A stretch of 64,000 bases of DNA from Nonomuraea sediminis (GTDB taxonomy: Bacteria > Actinomycetota > Actinomycetes > Streptosporangiales > Streptosporangiaceae). The first letter of the stretch is position 1; every line of letters begins with the position of its first letter. The position numbers and the translations under genes are program-made. Below the pieces are notes generated by a model, which was not told the origin of the DNA, ran no database searches, and saw only the letters and a program-made list of their open reading frames with translations. The stretch lies in assembly GCF_018531495.1 (NCBI RefSeq), contig NZ_JAHDTI010000010.1, positions 1-64,000 of the forward strand, given 5' to 3'. Positions 43,604-52,061 of the stretch are shown here, piece after piece.

Positions 43604-43960
43604 TCACGGCCGGGTCGCGCTGGTGAGGGCCAGCGCGTGCAGCAGTTCGGCCAGTTCTTCGTCGAAGAGTTTGTAACGACACCAGTCCGTGCAGACGTCC
43701 GCGTATGCGCAAAGCAAGCGCCAGCGCGGCGGGTGGCAGGTCGGAAAGGCCGCGCGGACCTCGCTACGGAGGCCGGGATCGAAATCGGACCATTCGAAGC
43801 TGCCGCTTTGATGAAGATGTTCGGCGTGGGTCCACGCGACCGCGGCGAGGCCCGTCAGTCCAATGCAAATCCGCCGTGTGGCGTCGGGTGCCGGACCGCC
43901 CTTGGGCGCCTTGTAGCCCGGAACCGCGTCGCTGAAGACGAGGCGGAAGCCCTGGGGGTT
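43604..43960 (-). pseudogene. 5'-truncated gene of unknown family
   Basis: The minus strand holds a stop-free, codon-biased frame of about 118 residues without a start: FRLVFSDAVPGYKAPKGGPA, ICIGLTGLAAVAWTHAEHLH, FEWSDFDPGLRSEVRAAFP, and LCAYADVCTDWCRYKLFDEE. A TGA stands at its 5' end. The Cys/Trp-rich C-terminal part is not one I recognise. The sequence looks like real protein, so a start may have been lost by deletion. Confidence 0.42.
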
Positions 43961-44019
43961 GTTCAGCGATCAATTACAGCGTAACCGTCTGTTGGTCGTT
44001 CCGCACAAACAGGAGAATC

Positions 44020-44721
44020 ATGCAAATCGGAGTTATCGGTGCCACCGGCACTATCGGCAGCCGAATCGTCACAGAGGCGCTCGAGCGCGGGCACCAGGTC
44101 ACGGCGTTCAGTCGCGACGTCTCTAGCATTCAGGACAGTCGTGAGAACATCCGATGGAAGAACATCGATGTCACCGATGCCGGCAGTATCGCCGCGGTCC
44201 TACCTGGCCTCGACGTCCTGATCAGCGGATTCGGAGCCGGCAACGCGGCCAACGACCCTGCTGACGCCGTGGCGCGCGCCATCGCCAACCCCGGCATCTA
44301 CGCCCGGGCAGCCGCCGCGTTGCTGAACGCACTGGAAGGCTATGCCCGGGTCCGGCTCATTGTCGTCGGCGGCGCCGCGAGTCTCGAGGTCAAGCCCGGA
44401 CTGGTGTTCGCCGACTCCGACGAGCTTCTCAATGCCGCGATCGACGGCTTCGGCCTGCCCAGGGAATATGCCGGGGCGATGCGCGGTCACGGCGACGCGC
44501 TGAACCTCTTTCGCACCTCCAACCGGCTCTGGACCTACCTCAGTCCAGCCGTGGAAATCGCCCCCGGCGAACGCACCGGCCGTTTCCGGATCGGCGGTGA
44601 CCAACCCGTCATGGACGCCGAGGGGCGCAGTCGCATATCCGCCGAGGACGCAGCCGTCGCCGTTCTCGACGAAGTGGAGCTTCCGCGTTTCGTACAGCGC
44701 CGCTTCACCATCGGCTATTGA
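44020..44721 (+). CDS. NAD(P)-binding (YwnB/NmrA-like) atypical SDR
   Basis: 233 residues. The cofactor motif is QIGVIGATGTIGSRIVTEAL, then RGHQVTAFSRDVSS. VRLIVVGGAASLEVKPG and the C-terminal ISAEDAAVAVLDEVELPRFV fit the NAD(P)H-binding family of YwnB and flavin-reductase-like proteins. It probably reduces or senses NAD(P)H in the cytoplasm. GGAG is seven bases before the ATG. Confidence 0.9.
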   Translation: MQIGVIGATGTIGSRIVTEALERGHQVTAFSRDVSSIQDSRENIRWKNIDVTDAGSIAAVLPGLDVLISGFGAGNAANDPADAVARAIANPGIYARAAAALLNALEGYARVRLIVVGGAASLEVKPGLVFADSDELLNAAIDGFGLPREYAGAMRGHGDALNLFRTSNRLWTYLSPAVEIAPGERTGRFRIGGDQPVMDAEGRSRISAEDAAVAVLDEVELPRFVQRRFTIGY

Positions 44722-44968
44722 GCGCGGCACCAAACGTGACGTCGACAACCGAACTAACGAACACCTGACCACGAGAGGATTTGCGAGCACACTCACCCCA
44801 GGGAGCAGGACGCGGTGCCGGCGCAGCCATGCGGCGAGGGCGCTCCGAATGGTTTCCTTTTCGAGACCCTCTTCCATTCCGCGCAGCTCGCTTCGGTACG
44901 CGTGAAGCTATTGGGTTCAGACGGCAGGAGGCTCGCGACCGTCATCAGGATCAACGAGAAGGGCGTCC

Positions 44969-45122
44969 ATGCGTCGGGACGGCGTCGAGTATCCCGTCTG
45001 GTCCGCCGTGCATGGGATGGCCATGCTCACCCAGGCACTGACCCATGCGCGACGTACCCGAGGCCATCCGCCGTCATCTGGAGGAGCTCACCCTCGCCTT
45101 CATCGCCGAGGGCCTCGCGTAG
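44969..45122 (+). pseudogene. TetR C-terminal remnant
   Basis: RRDGVEYPVWSAVHGMAMLT, then after a frameshift RDVPEAIRRHLEELTLAFIA, then EGLA and a stop. This is the usual end of TetR proteins with the WHG-type domain ('VWAxVHGLAMLxxxGPLRxxP...VLxFIxxGLA'). The HTH part is absent; 44722-44968 holds nothing recognisable. Confidence 0.5.
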
Positions 45123-45284
45123 AACCCAGACGGGAATCATCGTCACGGTCAGTTGCCAGGGCGATTTCACAGCCGCATGTTTGGGGGGATCGTCACCTGA
45201 TGTCCGGATCGACTGCGGCTACGTAGCCGTGACATGTGCGGTCCGAGTTGCGAAATCGGCGCTGATGGTCACGTAGTCATTCGC

Positions 45285-46706
45285 CTACCGGGTGGATGCC
45301 TGCTGGGAAGCGGGCGCAGTTACGGTGTGGCCAGTGGTTCGCGCCGTACGCCGGGGCAGGAGAAGTCCGATGACCGCTCCGGCGAAGGCCAGTGCTGCCG
45401 CTGTTGCGATGGCAGACCCGAAGCCGTCGCTGAATGTTTTCGCGGAGCCGAGTCCACCCCGGGTCATGAAAACCGCTGTAGTGATCGCGATCCCGAAGGC
45501 TCCGCCGAGCTGGCGGACCGTGTTGAACGTACCCGAAGCAGCACCGATCGCCGCTATCGGTACCGCCCCGATGACGGCGCTCTGCGCCGATGGGATCGCC
45601 AACGAGATGCCGACTCCGGAGATCACGAATGGGAGGATCAGTGGCGGATAGGTCAACCCAGGCCCGGCGATCAGCGCGATCCACCCAAATGCGACAGCCT
45701 GCAGCAGCAGCCCGGCCACCACCAGCGGCCGCGCGCCGATTCTGTTTACTTGCCTACCCGCGACCGACGCGACCACGAAGAGTGCCACAGTCCACGGTGC
45801 CAGCAACAATCCTGTGGCCATCGGACCGTGCCGCAGTACGACCTGCAGAAATTGGGCAAAGAAGAACGCGCCGCTGAAGGTGGATGCGAACAAGAGGAAC
45901 CCGGCAGTATTGCCAGCGGAGAAGGCGCGCGTTGCGAAGAAACGCATCGGTATCAGCGGGGCGTCGGCACGCAACTCCCAGCCGACGAATACGACGAGCG
46001 CGATCGCGCCGCCGGACAGCGCCGTGACGACCTCGACGCTAGCCCAACCGGATTCGTTTCCTCTGATCAAACCCCAAACAAGTCCGAACGCTGCTGCGCT
46101 CACCAACCCGATCCCGACATAGTCCAGACCGCGCGGGAAACCTGCGTTCTCCTCGAGCCGCACCAGAACCAAGGGGACCAGCACGGCAGCGATGGGTACG
46201 TTGATCCAGAAGATCCACTGCCATGTCAGGTACTGCACAATCGCTCCGCCGACGAGCGGACCCCCGAGCGTGGCCAGCCCGGTGATCGATGCGAACAATC
46301 CCAACGTTCGCGGCCGCTGTTCGGGTCCGAACGCCACCGACAGCACGGACAAAGCTGCTGGCGCCACTGCGGCGGCACCGACGCCCTGGATCGCGCGGGT
46401 CGCGATGAGCCAGGGCAGGCTCGGTGCCAGCGCACAACCCGCGGAGGCGATCCCGAACAGGGCCAGTCCACCTACCAGGACTCGTCTGCGGCCGTATTGT
46501 TCGCCCAGGGCCGCGCCGGCCATGAGCAGCACGGCAAACGGCAGGGTGTACGCGTTCACGGTCCATTCCAGTTCGGCAATGGAGGCATGGAGATCCAGCG
46601 CGATCGCATGTAGGGCAGTGGTGACGACCAGGGCATCCAGCAATATCATCAGCGATGCCGTCGATGTCAGCGCGAGTACCCAGCGCTGCCTTTTCGTCAT
46701 GGTCAT
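45285..46706 (-). CDS. DHA2-family MFS exporter (EmrB/QacA type)
   Basis: 473 residues, 14 predicted helices. The start reads LALTSTASLMILLDALVVTT, with the DxxxVxxAL pattern of the family. Motif A-like GEQYGRRRVLVGGLALFG and motif C ITGLATLGGPLVGGAIVQYL follow. It should export a hydrophobic drug or metabolite with the proton gradient. Its ATG overlaps the stop of the broken DHFR-like gene just upstream (ATGA), so translation was probably coupled to that gene before it decayed. Confidence 0.92.
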   Translation of the reverse strand: MTMTKRQRWVLALTSTASLMILLDALVVTTALHAIALDLHASIAELEWTVNAYTLPFAVLLMAGAALGEQYGRRRVLVGGLALFGIASAGCALAPSLPWLIATRAIQGVGAAAVAPAALSVLSVAFGPEQRPRTLGLFASITGLATLGGPLVGGAIVQYLTWQWIFWINVPIAAVLVPLVLVRLEENAGFPRGLDYVGIGLVSAAAFGLVWGLIRGNESGWASVEVVTALSGGAIALVVFVGWELRADAPLIPMRFFATRAFSAGNTAGFLLFASTFSGAFFFAQFLQVVLRHGPMATGLLLAPWTVALFVVASVAGRQVNRIGARPLVVAGLLLQAVAFGWIALIAGPGLTYPPLILPFVISGVGISLAIPSAQSAVIGAVPIAAIGAASGTFNTVRQLGGAFGIAITTAVFMTRGGLGSAKTFSDGFGSAIATAAALAFAGAVIGLLLPRRTARTTGHTVTAPASQQASTR

Positions 46707-46975
46707 TGGCGATGCCCTTTCGAAGTGGCGGTGATGTTGGCGTGTGTCCGTATGAGCTGCGTGATTTTCCGGCCGCCTTGCCGCTGGTCATCCATGCCGG
46801 CCATGGGCAGACTGCCCGAACCGGGCGGGTCTGCCGTCGGGTCAAGCGCCTCCACCCTGCGCGCGTAGTGAGGCGCGCGGGGTGGAGGACGGTGACCCCA
46901 AGGAGGCGCTGGCCGGCCGACATCGACGATGACTCCATCGAGCGAGACGTTCTCGCTGATGACGATCTTTTCCAT
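46703..46975 (-). pseudogene. Truncated DHFR-like (RibD C-terminal) gene
   Basis: An ATG at 46975 after GAAGGGAG starts MEKIVISENVSLDGVIVDVG, the N-terminus of RibD_C/DHFR-like proteins. The family sequence ends after about 25 residues; the rest (PPWGHRPPPRAPHYARRVEA...) is unlike the family. A deletion or shift has removed the core. The frame ends with a TGA that overlaps the MFS start. Confidence 0.65.
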
Positions 46976-47118
46976 GGCAGTTCTCCCTTCTTTGGAGTTG
47001 TCGGCCACCACTGATCTAGACGCCGCGACGTCGGGAAAGGGGGCGCTCATCAACCGCCCCCTTCGCCCCTCGGCCGGCGTCCATACAGGATGGAAGCTCG
47101 ACAAAGTGAAGGAGAGAG

Positions 47119-48156
47119 GTGACCGGAGTGGAGTTGGCGAGAGCCGACCTGATCAGCAGGGCGCGAGCTGGGGACGGCGAGGCGTTCCGAGCGCTGACCG
47201 AGCCGCATCTCCGTGAGCTACAGGTGCACAGCTACCGGATGCTCGGATCGTTCCAGGACGCCGAGGATGTCCTCCAGGACACCTTGTTGGCCGCCTGGCG
47301 GGGTCTTGCAGGGTTCGACGGTCGTGCCTCGCTCCGCACCTGGCTCTACCGGATCGCCACCAACCGTTGCCTCGACTCGCTTCGCTCGGCCAGCCGACGC
47401 CCGGCCAAGAAGTGGGACATCCCCGAGGTCGAACCGCCCGAGCCGACCCGACTCGGCGAAGTCGTCTGGCTGGGGCCATATCCCGACGCCCTCCTCGAAG
47501 GTGCGATCAACCATCCCCTCGGCCCGGAGGCTCGCTACGAGCAGACCGAATCCATCTCTCTGGCCTTCGTGACCGCCCTTCAGGTCCTGCCGCCTCGCCA
47601 ACTCGCCGTCCTCGTCTTGCGCGACGTCCTCGGATTCCACGCGAACGAGGTGGCCGACATGCTGGACACGACCGTCGAATCGGTCAAGAGCGCCCTCAAG
47701 CGGGCGCGTGCCGGCCTACAGCGCCGCCGGTCCACGATCGCCGACCGCGAACCGCCTCCCGCCGCCGACTCACCCGCCGAGGATGCGATCGTGGCGAACT
47801 TCGTGCACGCCTGGGAGACCGCCGACATCGACGCGCTGGTGGCCCTGCTGACCGACGACGTCTTCATGTCCATGCCACCGCTGCCCCTCGAATACGAGGG
47901 CCGAGACGTCGTGGCCAGCTTCTGCGCCAGCATGTTCGGCACAGGCCGCAGGTTCGACCTCGTGCCGACGCGCGCCAACGGCCAGCCGGCGTTCGGAGCC
48001 TACCTGCGCGCTCCTACCGGCATCCGCCACGGGACCGGCCTGTTCGTCCTCACCCTCGCAGGCGACCGGATCTGCGCCATGACCCGCTTCGAGAACACCG
48101 TGCTCCCATCGTTCGGGCTACCGCGATCACTCCCCCATTTCCGGAAAATGGGATAA
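47119..48156 (+). CDS. ECF sigma factor with C-terminal SnoaL-like domain
   Basis: 345 residues. Region 2 is ELQVHSYRMLGSFQDAEDVL, then QDTLLAAWRGLAGFDGRASL and RTWLYRIATNRCLD. Region 4 is LQVLPPRQLAVLVLRDVLGF, then ADMLDTTVESVKSALKRAR. The C-terminal NTF2-like domain includes ETADIDALVALLTDDVFMSM and ends near NTVLPSFGLPRSL. It has the same architecture as the factor at 42373 and is diverged from it. The start is GTG after GGAGAGAG. It is divergent from the DHFR-like/MFS pair, which may be its targets. Confidence 0.92.
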   Translation: MTGVELARADLISRARAGDGEAFRALTEPHLRELQVHSYRMLGSFQDAEDVLQDTLLAAWRGLAGFDGRASLRTWLYRIATNRCLDSLRSASRRPAKKWDIPEVEPPEPTRLGEVVWLGPYPDALLEGAINHPLGPEARYEQTESISLAFVTALQVLPPRQLAVLVLRDVLGFHANEVADMLDTTVESVKSALKRARAGLQRRRSTIADREPPPAADSPAEDAIVANFVHAWETADIDALVALLTDDVFMSMPPLPLEYEGRDVVASFCASMFGTGRRFDLVPTRANGQPAFGAYLRAPTGIRHGTGLFVLTLAGDRICAMTRFENTVLPSFGLPRSLPHFRKMG

Positions 48157-48279
48157 ATCTATTCGAATACGGCAGATCATTACACAGGTTGTTGCCGCAA
48201 AACGGATATAGCAGCCCACCCGACCAGCACCGACACGACATAGCGCTACGCCCACATACTTCCCGCAGCCGCAGAAGGC

Positions 48280-48420
48280 TCAGTTGAGGTCCTTCGGGTC
48301 GCCAACTTCGTCCAGGTTGAGGTTGACGTGCTTGAGCGGCGAGAGCCGGGCCACGTCCTCATCCAGCACCTCGCGCCCCTCCGGGCAGCTGGCGCGGGTG
48401 TCAATGATCTTCTGTCCTTC
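48280..48420 (-). pseudogene. Tn3-family TnpA C-terminal scrap
   Basis: The minus strand reads CPEGREVLDEDVARLSPLKH, then VNLN, the near-terminal motif of Tn3 transposases ('DEDxARLSPLxxxHINxLGRYSF'). After VNLN it passes into an unrelated eleven-residue tail and a stop. Catalytic parts are absent. Confidence 0.6.
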
Positions 48421-48530
48421 CTGCGCGCCCAGGCCAAGCGGCTGCTGGCCGTCGATTTCTTCCACATCGACACGATTTCCTTAAGACACCTGCACGTGCT
48501 GTTCGTGATGGAGATCGCGGCGCGTTCACA
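48406..48530 (+). pseudogene. Integrase-core transposase core scrap
   Basis: FLRAQAKRLLAVDFFHIDTI, then SLRHLHVLFVMEIAARS matches the first-catalytic-Asp region of IS481-like integrase-core transposases (compare 51480-51570 in this window). No IS ends are visible. Confidence 0.65.
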
Positions 48531-48663
48531 TCCTCGATGTGGCCGCTGGCCGACTCCTGGCGCCCCTACCGCTCCTGGGCGTCCTTCCTCTTTCGCGCCA
48601 CCACCTACGGCACCCTCGACGATCAAGCCGCCAAGCCGGGAGAGTTCGCCACATGATGCTCCG

Positions 48664-49176
48664 ATGAGCCGTTCGAGCTTGCGCTTACTCATCGCCGCCG
48701 CACTGGCGACATCCCTGGCCGGCTGCGGCCTCGTCACCCAGCTCACAGGTCGGCGGAACTTCACCGCGCAGAGCGATGCGATGGCGCCGACGCTGAAGCG
48801 AGGCCAGAGATTCACCATCCGAACAACGGATGATCATTACGCTCCGAAGCTCGGCGACATCGTGATCTACCACCCTAAGCAATGGCCGGGTATGGAGGGC
48901 GAGTACGTCTCGCGCGTCATCGGAGTGCCAGGAAGCACCGTACGCTGCTGCGACGACGGCCGGGTCGTCGTGAACGGACAGCAACTGTCGGAACCCTACG
49001 TCTCGGCCAACCCCGCCTCGGCGCGCGACTTCGACATCAGCGTCCCCCGGGGACGTATCTGGATCATGGGCGACAACCGGGACGTATCGCTGGACTCGCG
49101 TGCACACCAGGGAGACCTCGGCTCGGGCACCATAGCGATCACTGACGTCACCGGCATCGTCGAATCCTCGAAGTAA
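48664..49176 (+). CDS. Lipoprotein with signal peptidase I (S26) fold, catalytic Lys replaced
   Basis: 170 residues. The N-terminus ends in a lipobox (ALATSLAGC, Cys21), so it is a membrane-anchored lipoprotein rather than a normal transmembrane SPase. The S26 boxes are present: box B QSDAMAPTLKRGQRF (Ser37), box C GDIVIYHP, box D YVSRVIGVPGSTVRCC, and box E IWIMGDNRDVSLDSRAH. In box D, SPase I has 'VKRVxG' with the general-base Lys; here that position is Ser83. A normal Ser/Lys dyad is therefore missing. It may use another base or be a non-catalytic homologue. Upstream in-frame sequence is transposase debris, so I start at the ATG at 48664. Confidence 0.85.
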   Translation: MSRSSLRLLIAAALATSLAGCGLVTQLTGRRNFTAQSDAMAPTLKRGQRFTIRTTDDHYAPKLGDIVIYHPKQWPGMEGEYVSRVIGVPGSTVRCCDDGRVVVNGQQLSEPYVSANPASARDFDISVPRGRIWIMGDNRDVSLDSRAHQGDLGSGTIAITDVTGIVESSK

Positions 49177-49247
49177 ACCGCTCTTGACCGGGTTCGGTGG
49201 GCCGTCTTTCATCGGTGGGGCGCGGCCGACGACGAAGGGAAACGGAC

Positions 49248-50774
49248 ATGGGGCGGGGACTCACCACTGAGGAAGGCATCGAGCTCGCGGCGGTGCAGAG
49301 CAACGTCGCCGCGATCGTGGCCGCGGGCAGCCTCCAGGCCCTGACTGCCACGGGCATCTTGAACGGCTGGGGTGACGACCCCCTCGATTACGACGACTTC
49401 CACCAGCGATTCAGCCAGCTGCTCAAGAGGCTGAAGGAGCTGACGAAGGCCGAGAAGATCGTGGTGGACGACACACTCCCCGCGACGATGGGCGCGAACG
49501 CCGCCACCGGGACCGACGACTCCGGCAAGCTCTACGCGCGCATCGACGTGCGCGCGGAGTTCGTCAGCGCCGCCAACCCCGTCTCGCGGACCGTCCGGGC
49601 CATCGACCTGATGCACGAGGTGGCGCACACGCTCCTGGAGAAGGACACCTTCCCCGTCAGGGACTACACCTACCGGCACACCTGGGCGCAGGGCTGCCTG
49701 GCCCGCGCGGTCGGGACCGAGAACGCCGACACCTACGCCGAGGCCGCCGCACGGCTCGCCGAGACGATCGAGGAAAAGCCGCCGGGGTACTACCGGGAGA
49801 TCGGACGGGTGCCAGCCCAGCGCGAGGCGCTCCGCGCGATGCCCAGCATCACCGTCGGACCGGCGCTGGCCTGGGCGGACATCGTGATCAACAGGGCGTG
49901 GCTGCGCGCCGAGGACTACCGGGACTTCGGCAAGCGGGTCGACGGAACGGTCGCCTGGTCCAACCTGGTCAAGGAGTGGGAGAGGGACCCGTCCGCCCAG
50001 TCGATGCTCTACGGCATCGAGACCTCCCTCCGGGAGCGCAAGGTCATCGGCGAGCGGGTCGGCACGCTCAAGGTCACGCTGAGCGACGACGACCGGGTGA
50101 CGACCGATGCCCTCGCCGCGTTCTTCTCCGGCATCAAGGACGCACTGAAGCGGCTGCAGCCGATACTCCTCCCGGTCGGCGCGGATCTGGTGTACGACGC
50201 CGGCGCCGACGAACTCCGGATCCCGTACGGTCTCGCCGCGACGCCTCCGCTGGACCTCGGCAACCTCATCGCGCGGACGCTGGTCGCCGCATCCGCCGTC
50301 CCAGGCAAGCTGGCCTCATTCAAGGGCACCCTTGTGGACCTGCTCACGACCCATGACCGGCCGCAGGAGCGTAGCCAGGTGTTGGGGATCGCCGGTCAGA
50401 TCAAGGAGATGCCCGCCGTGGCGCCGACCGCCGCCGACTGGAGCAGGGCCCAGGTGGGCCTCGACCTGGCCGCCCTCGACGGCCTTGCCGCACTGTGGAG
50501 GAAGTTCGCGCTGGTCGCGGGGGAACCGGCAGGTCTGTCCACCCAGAAGGTGGAGGAGTACCGCATCGGCCTGCCGCGGAGCGTCGCCGTGGCGCTGAAG
50601 GCCCTGCACCGCCTGTCCGGCCAGGAGACCCCGGCCGACGCCAAGCGCCGGGCCGGCGCCGTCAGGGCCATGATGGACGCGCTGGTCCCGATCTCCGCCC
50701 GCTCGGTCAACCAGCAACCGGGGTTGTCCACCCACTACGGCGCCCTCGCAGCCGGCCTGGCTCCCTACAGCTAG
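49248..50774 (+). CDS. Uncharacterised protein with a metallopeptidase-like HExxH motif
   Basis: 508 residues, ATG after GAAGGGAAACGGAC. At residues 121-131 the sequence LMHEVAHTLLE contains HEVAH (H123, E124, H127). After a segment with VRDYTYRHTWAQGC comes ENADTYAEAAARLAE (N159-A160-D161). A third Asp ligand in a 'NADxY' context is the pattern of M35/aspzincin-type metallopeptidases, so a zinc peptidase is possible. The remaining 340 residues are helical with no known domain; I see no signal peptide. It follows the SPase-like lipoprotein by 71 bp. Confidence 0.75.
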   Translation: MGRGLTTEEGIELAAVQSNVAAIVAAGSLQALTATGILNGWGDDPLDYDDFHQRFSQLLKRLKELTKAEKIVVDDTLPATMGANAATGTDDSGKLYARIDVRAEFVSAANPVSRTVRAIDLMHEVAHTLLEKDTFPVRDYTYRHTWAQGCLARAVGTENADTYAEAAARLAETIEEKPPGYYREIGRVPAQREALRAMPSITVGPALAWADIVINRAWLRAEDYRDFGKRVDGTVAWSNLVKEWERDPSAQSMLYGIETSLRERKVIGERVGTLKVTLSDDDRVTTDALAAFFSGIKDALKRLQPILLPVGADLVYDAGADELRIPYGLAATPPLDLGNLIARTLVAASAVPGKLASFKGTLVDLLTTHDRPQERSQVLGIAGQIKEMPAVAPTAADWSRAQVGLDLAALDGLAALWRKFALVAGEPAGLSTQKVEEYRIGLPRSVAVALKALHRLSGQETPADAKRRAGAVRAMMDALVPISARSVNQQPGLSTHYGALAAGLAPYS

Positions 50775-50777
50775 CTA

Positions 50778-51127
50778 GGCCGTGTTTCGAAAGATCACGT
50801 GTGTGAGGCGTGTCGGTGATCGTTGAACGAAGAAGTCTCCGGTAGTTGGTTCAACGACCAAGAAGAACGAAATACCGGAGACCTCGTGGCCGGCGTAGTG
50901 GTGACGAGGCGGCATGACCTCACTGACGCGCAGTGGGCGGCGCTGGAGCCGCATCTGCCTGCCGTATCGGGCAAGGGGCGTCCGCCGAAGTGGAGCAGGC
51001 GGCAGTTGATCGACGGGATCCGATGGCGGATCCGGACCGGAGCGCCGTGGCGGGACGTGCCGGCCTGCTACGGCCACTGGCTCACCGTGTACGTGTACCG
51101 CTTCAGAATTCATTGCGGGCTGCTTGA
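50778..51127 (+). pseudogene. IS5-type element left end with truncated transposase
   Basis: The sequence GGCCGTGTTTCGAAAGATCA at 50778 looks like an IS5-group terminal repeat. The following frame gives a DUF4096-type transposase N-terminus: RHDLTDAQWAALEPHLPAVS, KWSRRQLIDGIRWRIRTGAP, and WRDVPACYGHW. After about 100 residues it breaks at about 51105 and meets the next element. The DDE catalytic domain is missing. Confidence 0.75.
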
Positions 51128-51172
51128 TCTGTGGTTTTGACCTCAGCCACCGTGCGGGCAAGATCGCGGTCT

Positions 51173-51955
51173 GTGTCGGTTCGTCTGCTGTATCTGACCC
51201 TGATTCGGGTGTTCGGCTGGCTGGTGTTGCTGGGACGTGGTCAGTCGTTCAAGGACGTCGAGATCATGGTGCTGCGGCATGAGGTGGCCGTGTTGAAGCG
51301 TCAAATCGTCCGACCGAAGCCGGATTGGGCTGATCGAGCGCTCCTGGCGGTATTGGCCCACTTCCTCCCGACGGTGCTGCGGGCTCACCGGCTGGGGCAC
51401 CTTGTTGGCGTGGCATCGTCGTACAGACCGGCTCCCCGAGGCCTCGACACCTCCTGGCGGACATTCTTACGCCTGCAGGCCAAAGGGCTGTTGGCCTGCG
51501 ACTTCTTCCACGTCGACACGATCTTCTTGAAGCGCCTTTATGTGTTGTTCGTAATGGAGATGGCGACGCGGTTCGCATCCTGGGCGTAACCGCCAACCCC
51601 AGCGGCGCGTGGACGGCTCAGCAGGCTCGCAATCTGCTCCCGGATCTCGGGCGAAGGGCCAGCTCGTTCCGGTTCCTCATCCGTGACCGGGACGCCACGA
51701 GCCAATTCCTAGGCCGAACGCTGGGTGCGCACCCTCCGAGCTGAAGGCACGGACCGGATGCTGATCTACGACGAACGGCATCTTCGATCGGTCCTGGAGG
51801 AGTATGCCGAGCACTACAACGGGCATCGGCCTCACCAGTCCCGCCAGCAATGCCCACCTGAGCAAGACGAACAAGTCATCGTGCCGCTGGAAGGTCGGAT
51901 TCGACGCCGAAGAGTGCTCAGCGGAGCGATCAACGAGTACCACCGAGCCGCCTAG
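51173..51955 (+). pseudogene. IS481-like integrase-core transposase, several deletions
   Basis: N-terminus RLLYLTLIRVFGWLVLLGRG, then DVEIMVLRHEVAVLKRQIVR. The frame then jumps (a deletion of the DNA-binding middle part) to TWRTFLRLQAKGLLACDFFH-like SWRTFLRLQAKGLLACDFFH, then VDTIFLKRLYVLFVMEMATR. Stops and shifts follow, then FRFLIRDRDATSQFL and the end (LIYDERHLRSVLEEYAEHYN, then GHRPHQSRQ). It is a different branch from the 25887/27838 family. Confidence 0.82.
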
Positions 51956-52027
51956 ATCACCCGAAGAAACACCAGTTCAGACCACGTGAACGAGTTTTGA
52001 AGCGAGACAGGGCTCTGCACCGGAGGG

Positions 52028-52056
52028 TTGACAAGTTTCACTGATTTCAGAAACTA
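52028..52056 (+). promoter_or_regulatory. Promoter and palindrome ahead of the amidohydrolase
   Basis: TTGACA (52028-52033) is a consensus -35. A 17-bp spacing leads to AAACTA (52051-52056), with the ATG at 52062, so transcription could begin at or near the start codon (leaderless). The spacer holds an inverted repeat, AGTTTC (52034-52039) and GAAACT (52050-52055), with inner CTGA/TCAG arms. A repressor binding here would block the promoter. Confidence 0.55.
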
Positions 52057-52061
52057 GAGAA

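Noticed and set aside
45234..46613. A 459-codon plus-strand frame opposite the MFS exporter
   Set aside because: It is the reverse image of membrane helices, rich in Cys, Gln and Arg, without any recognisable fold.
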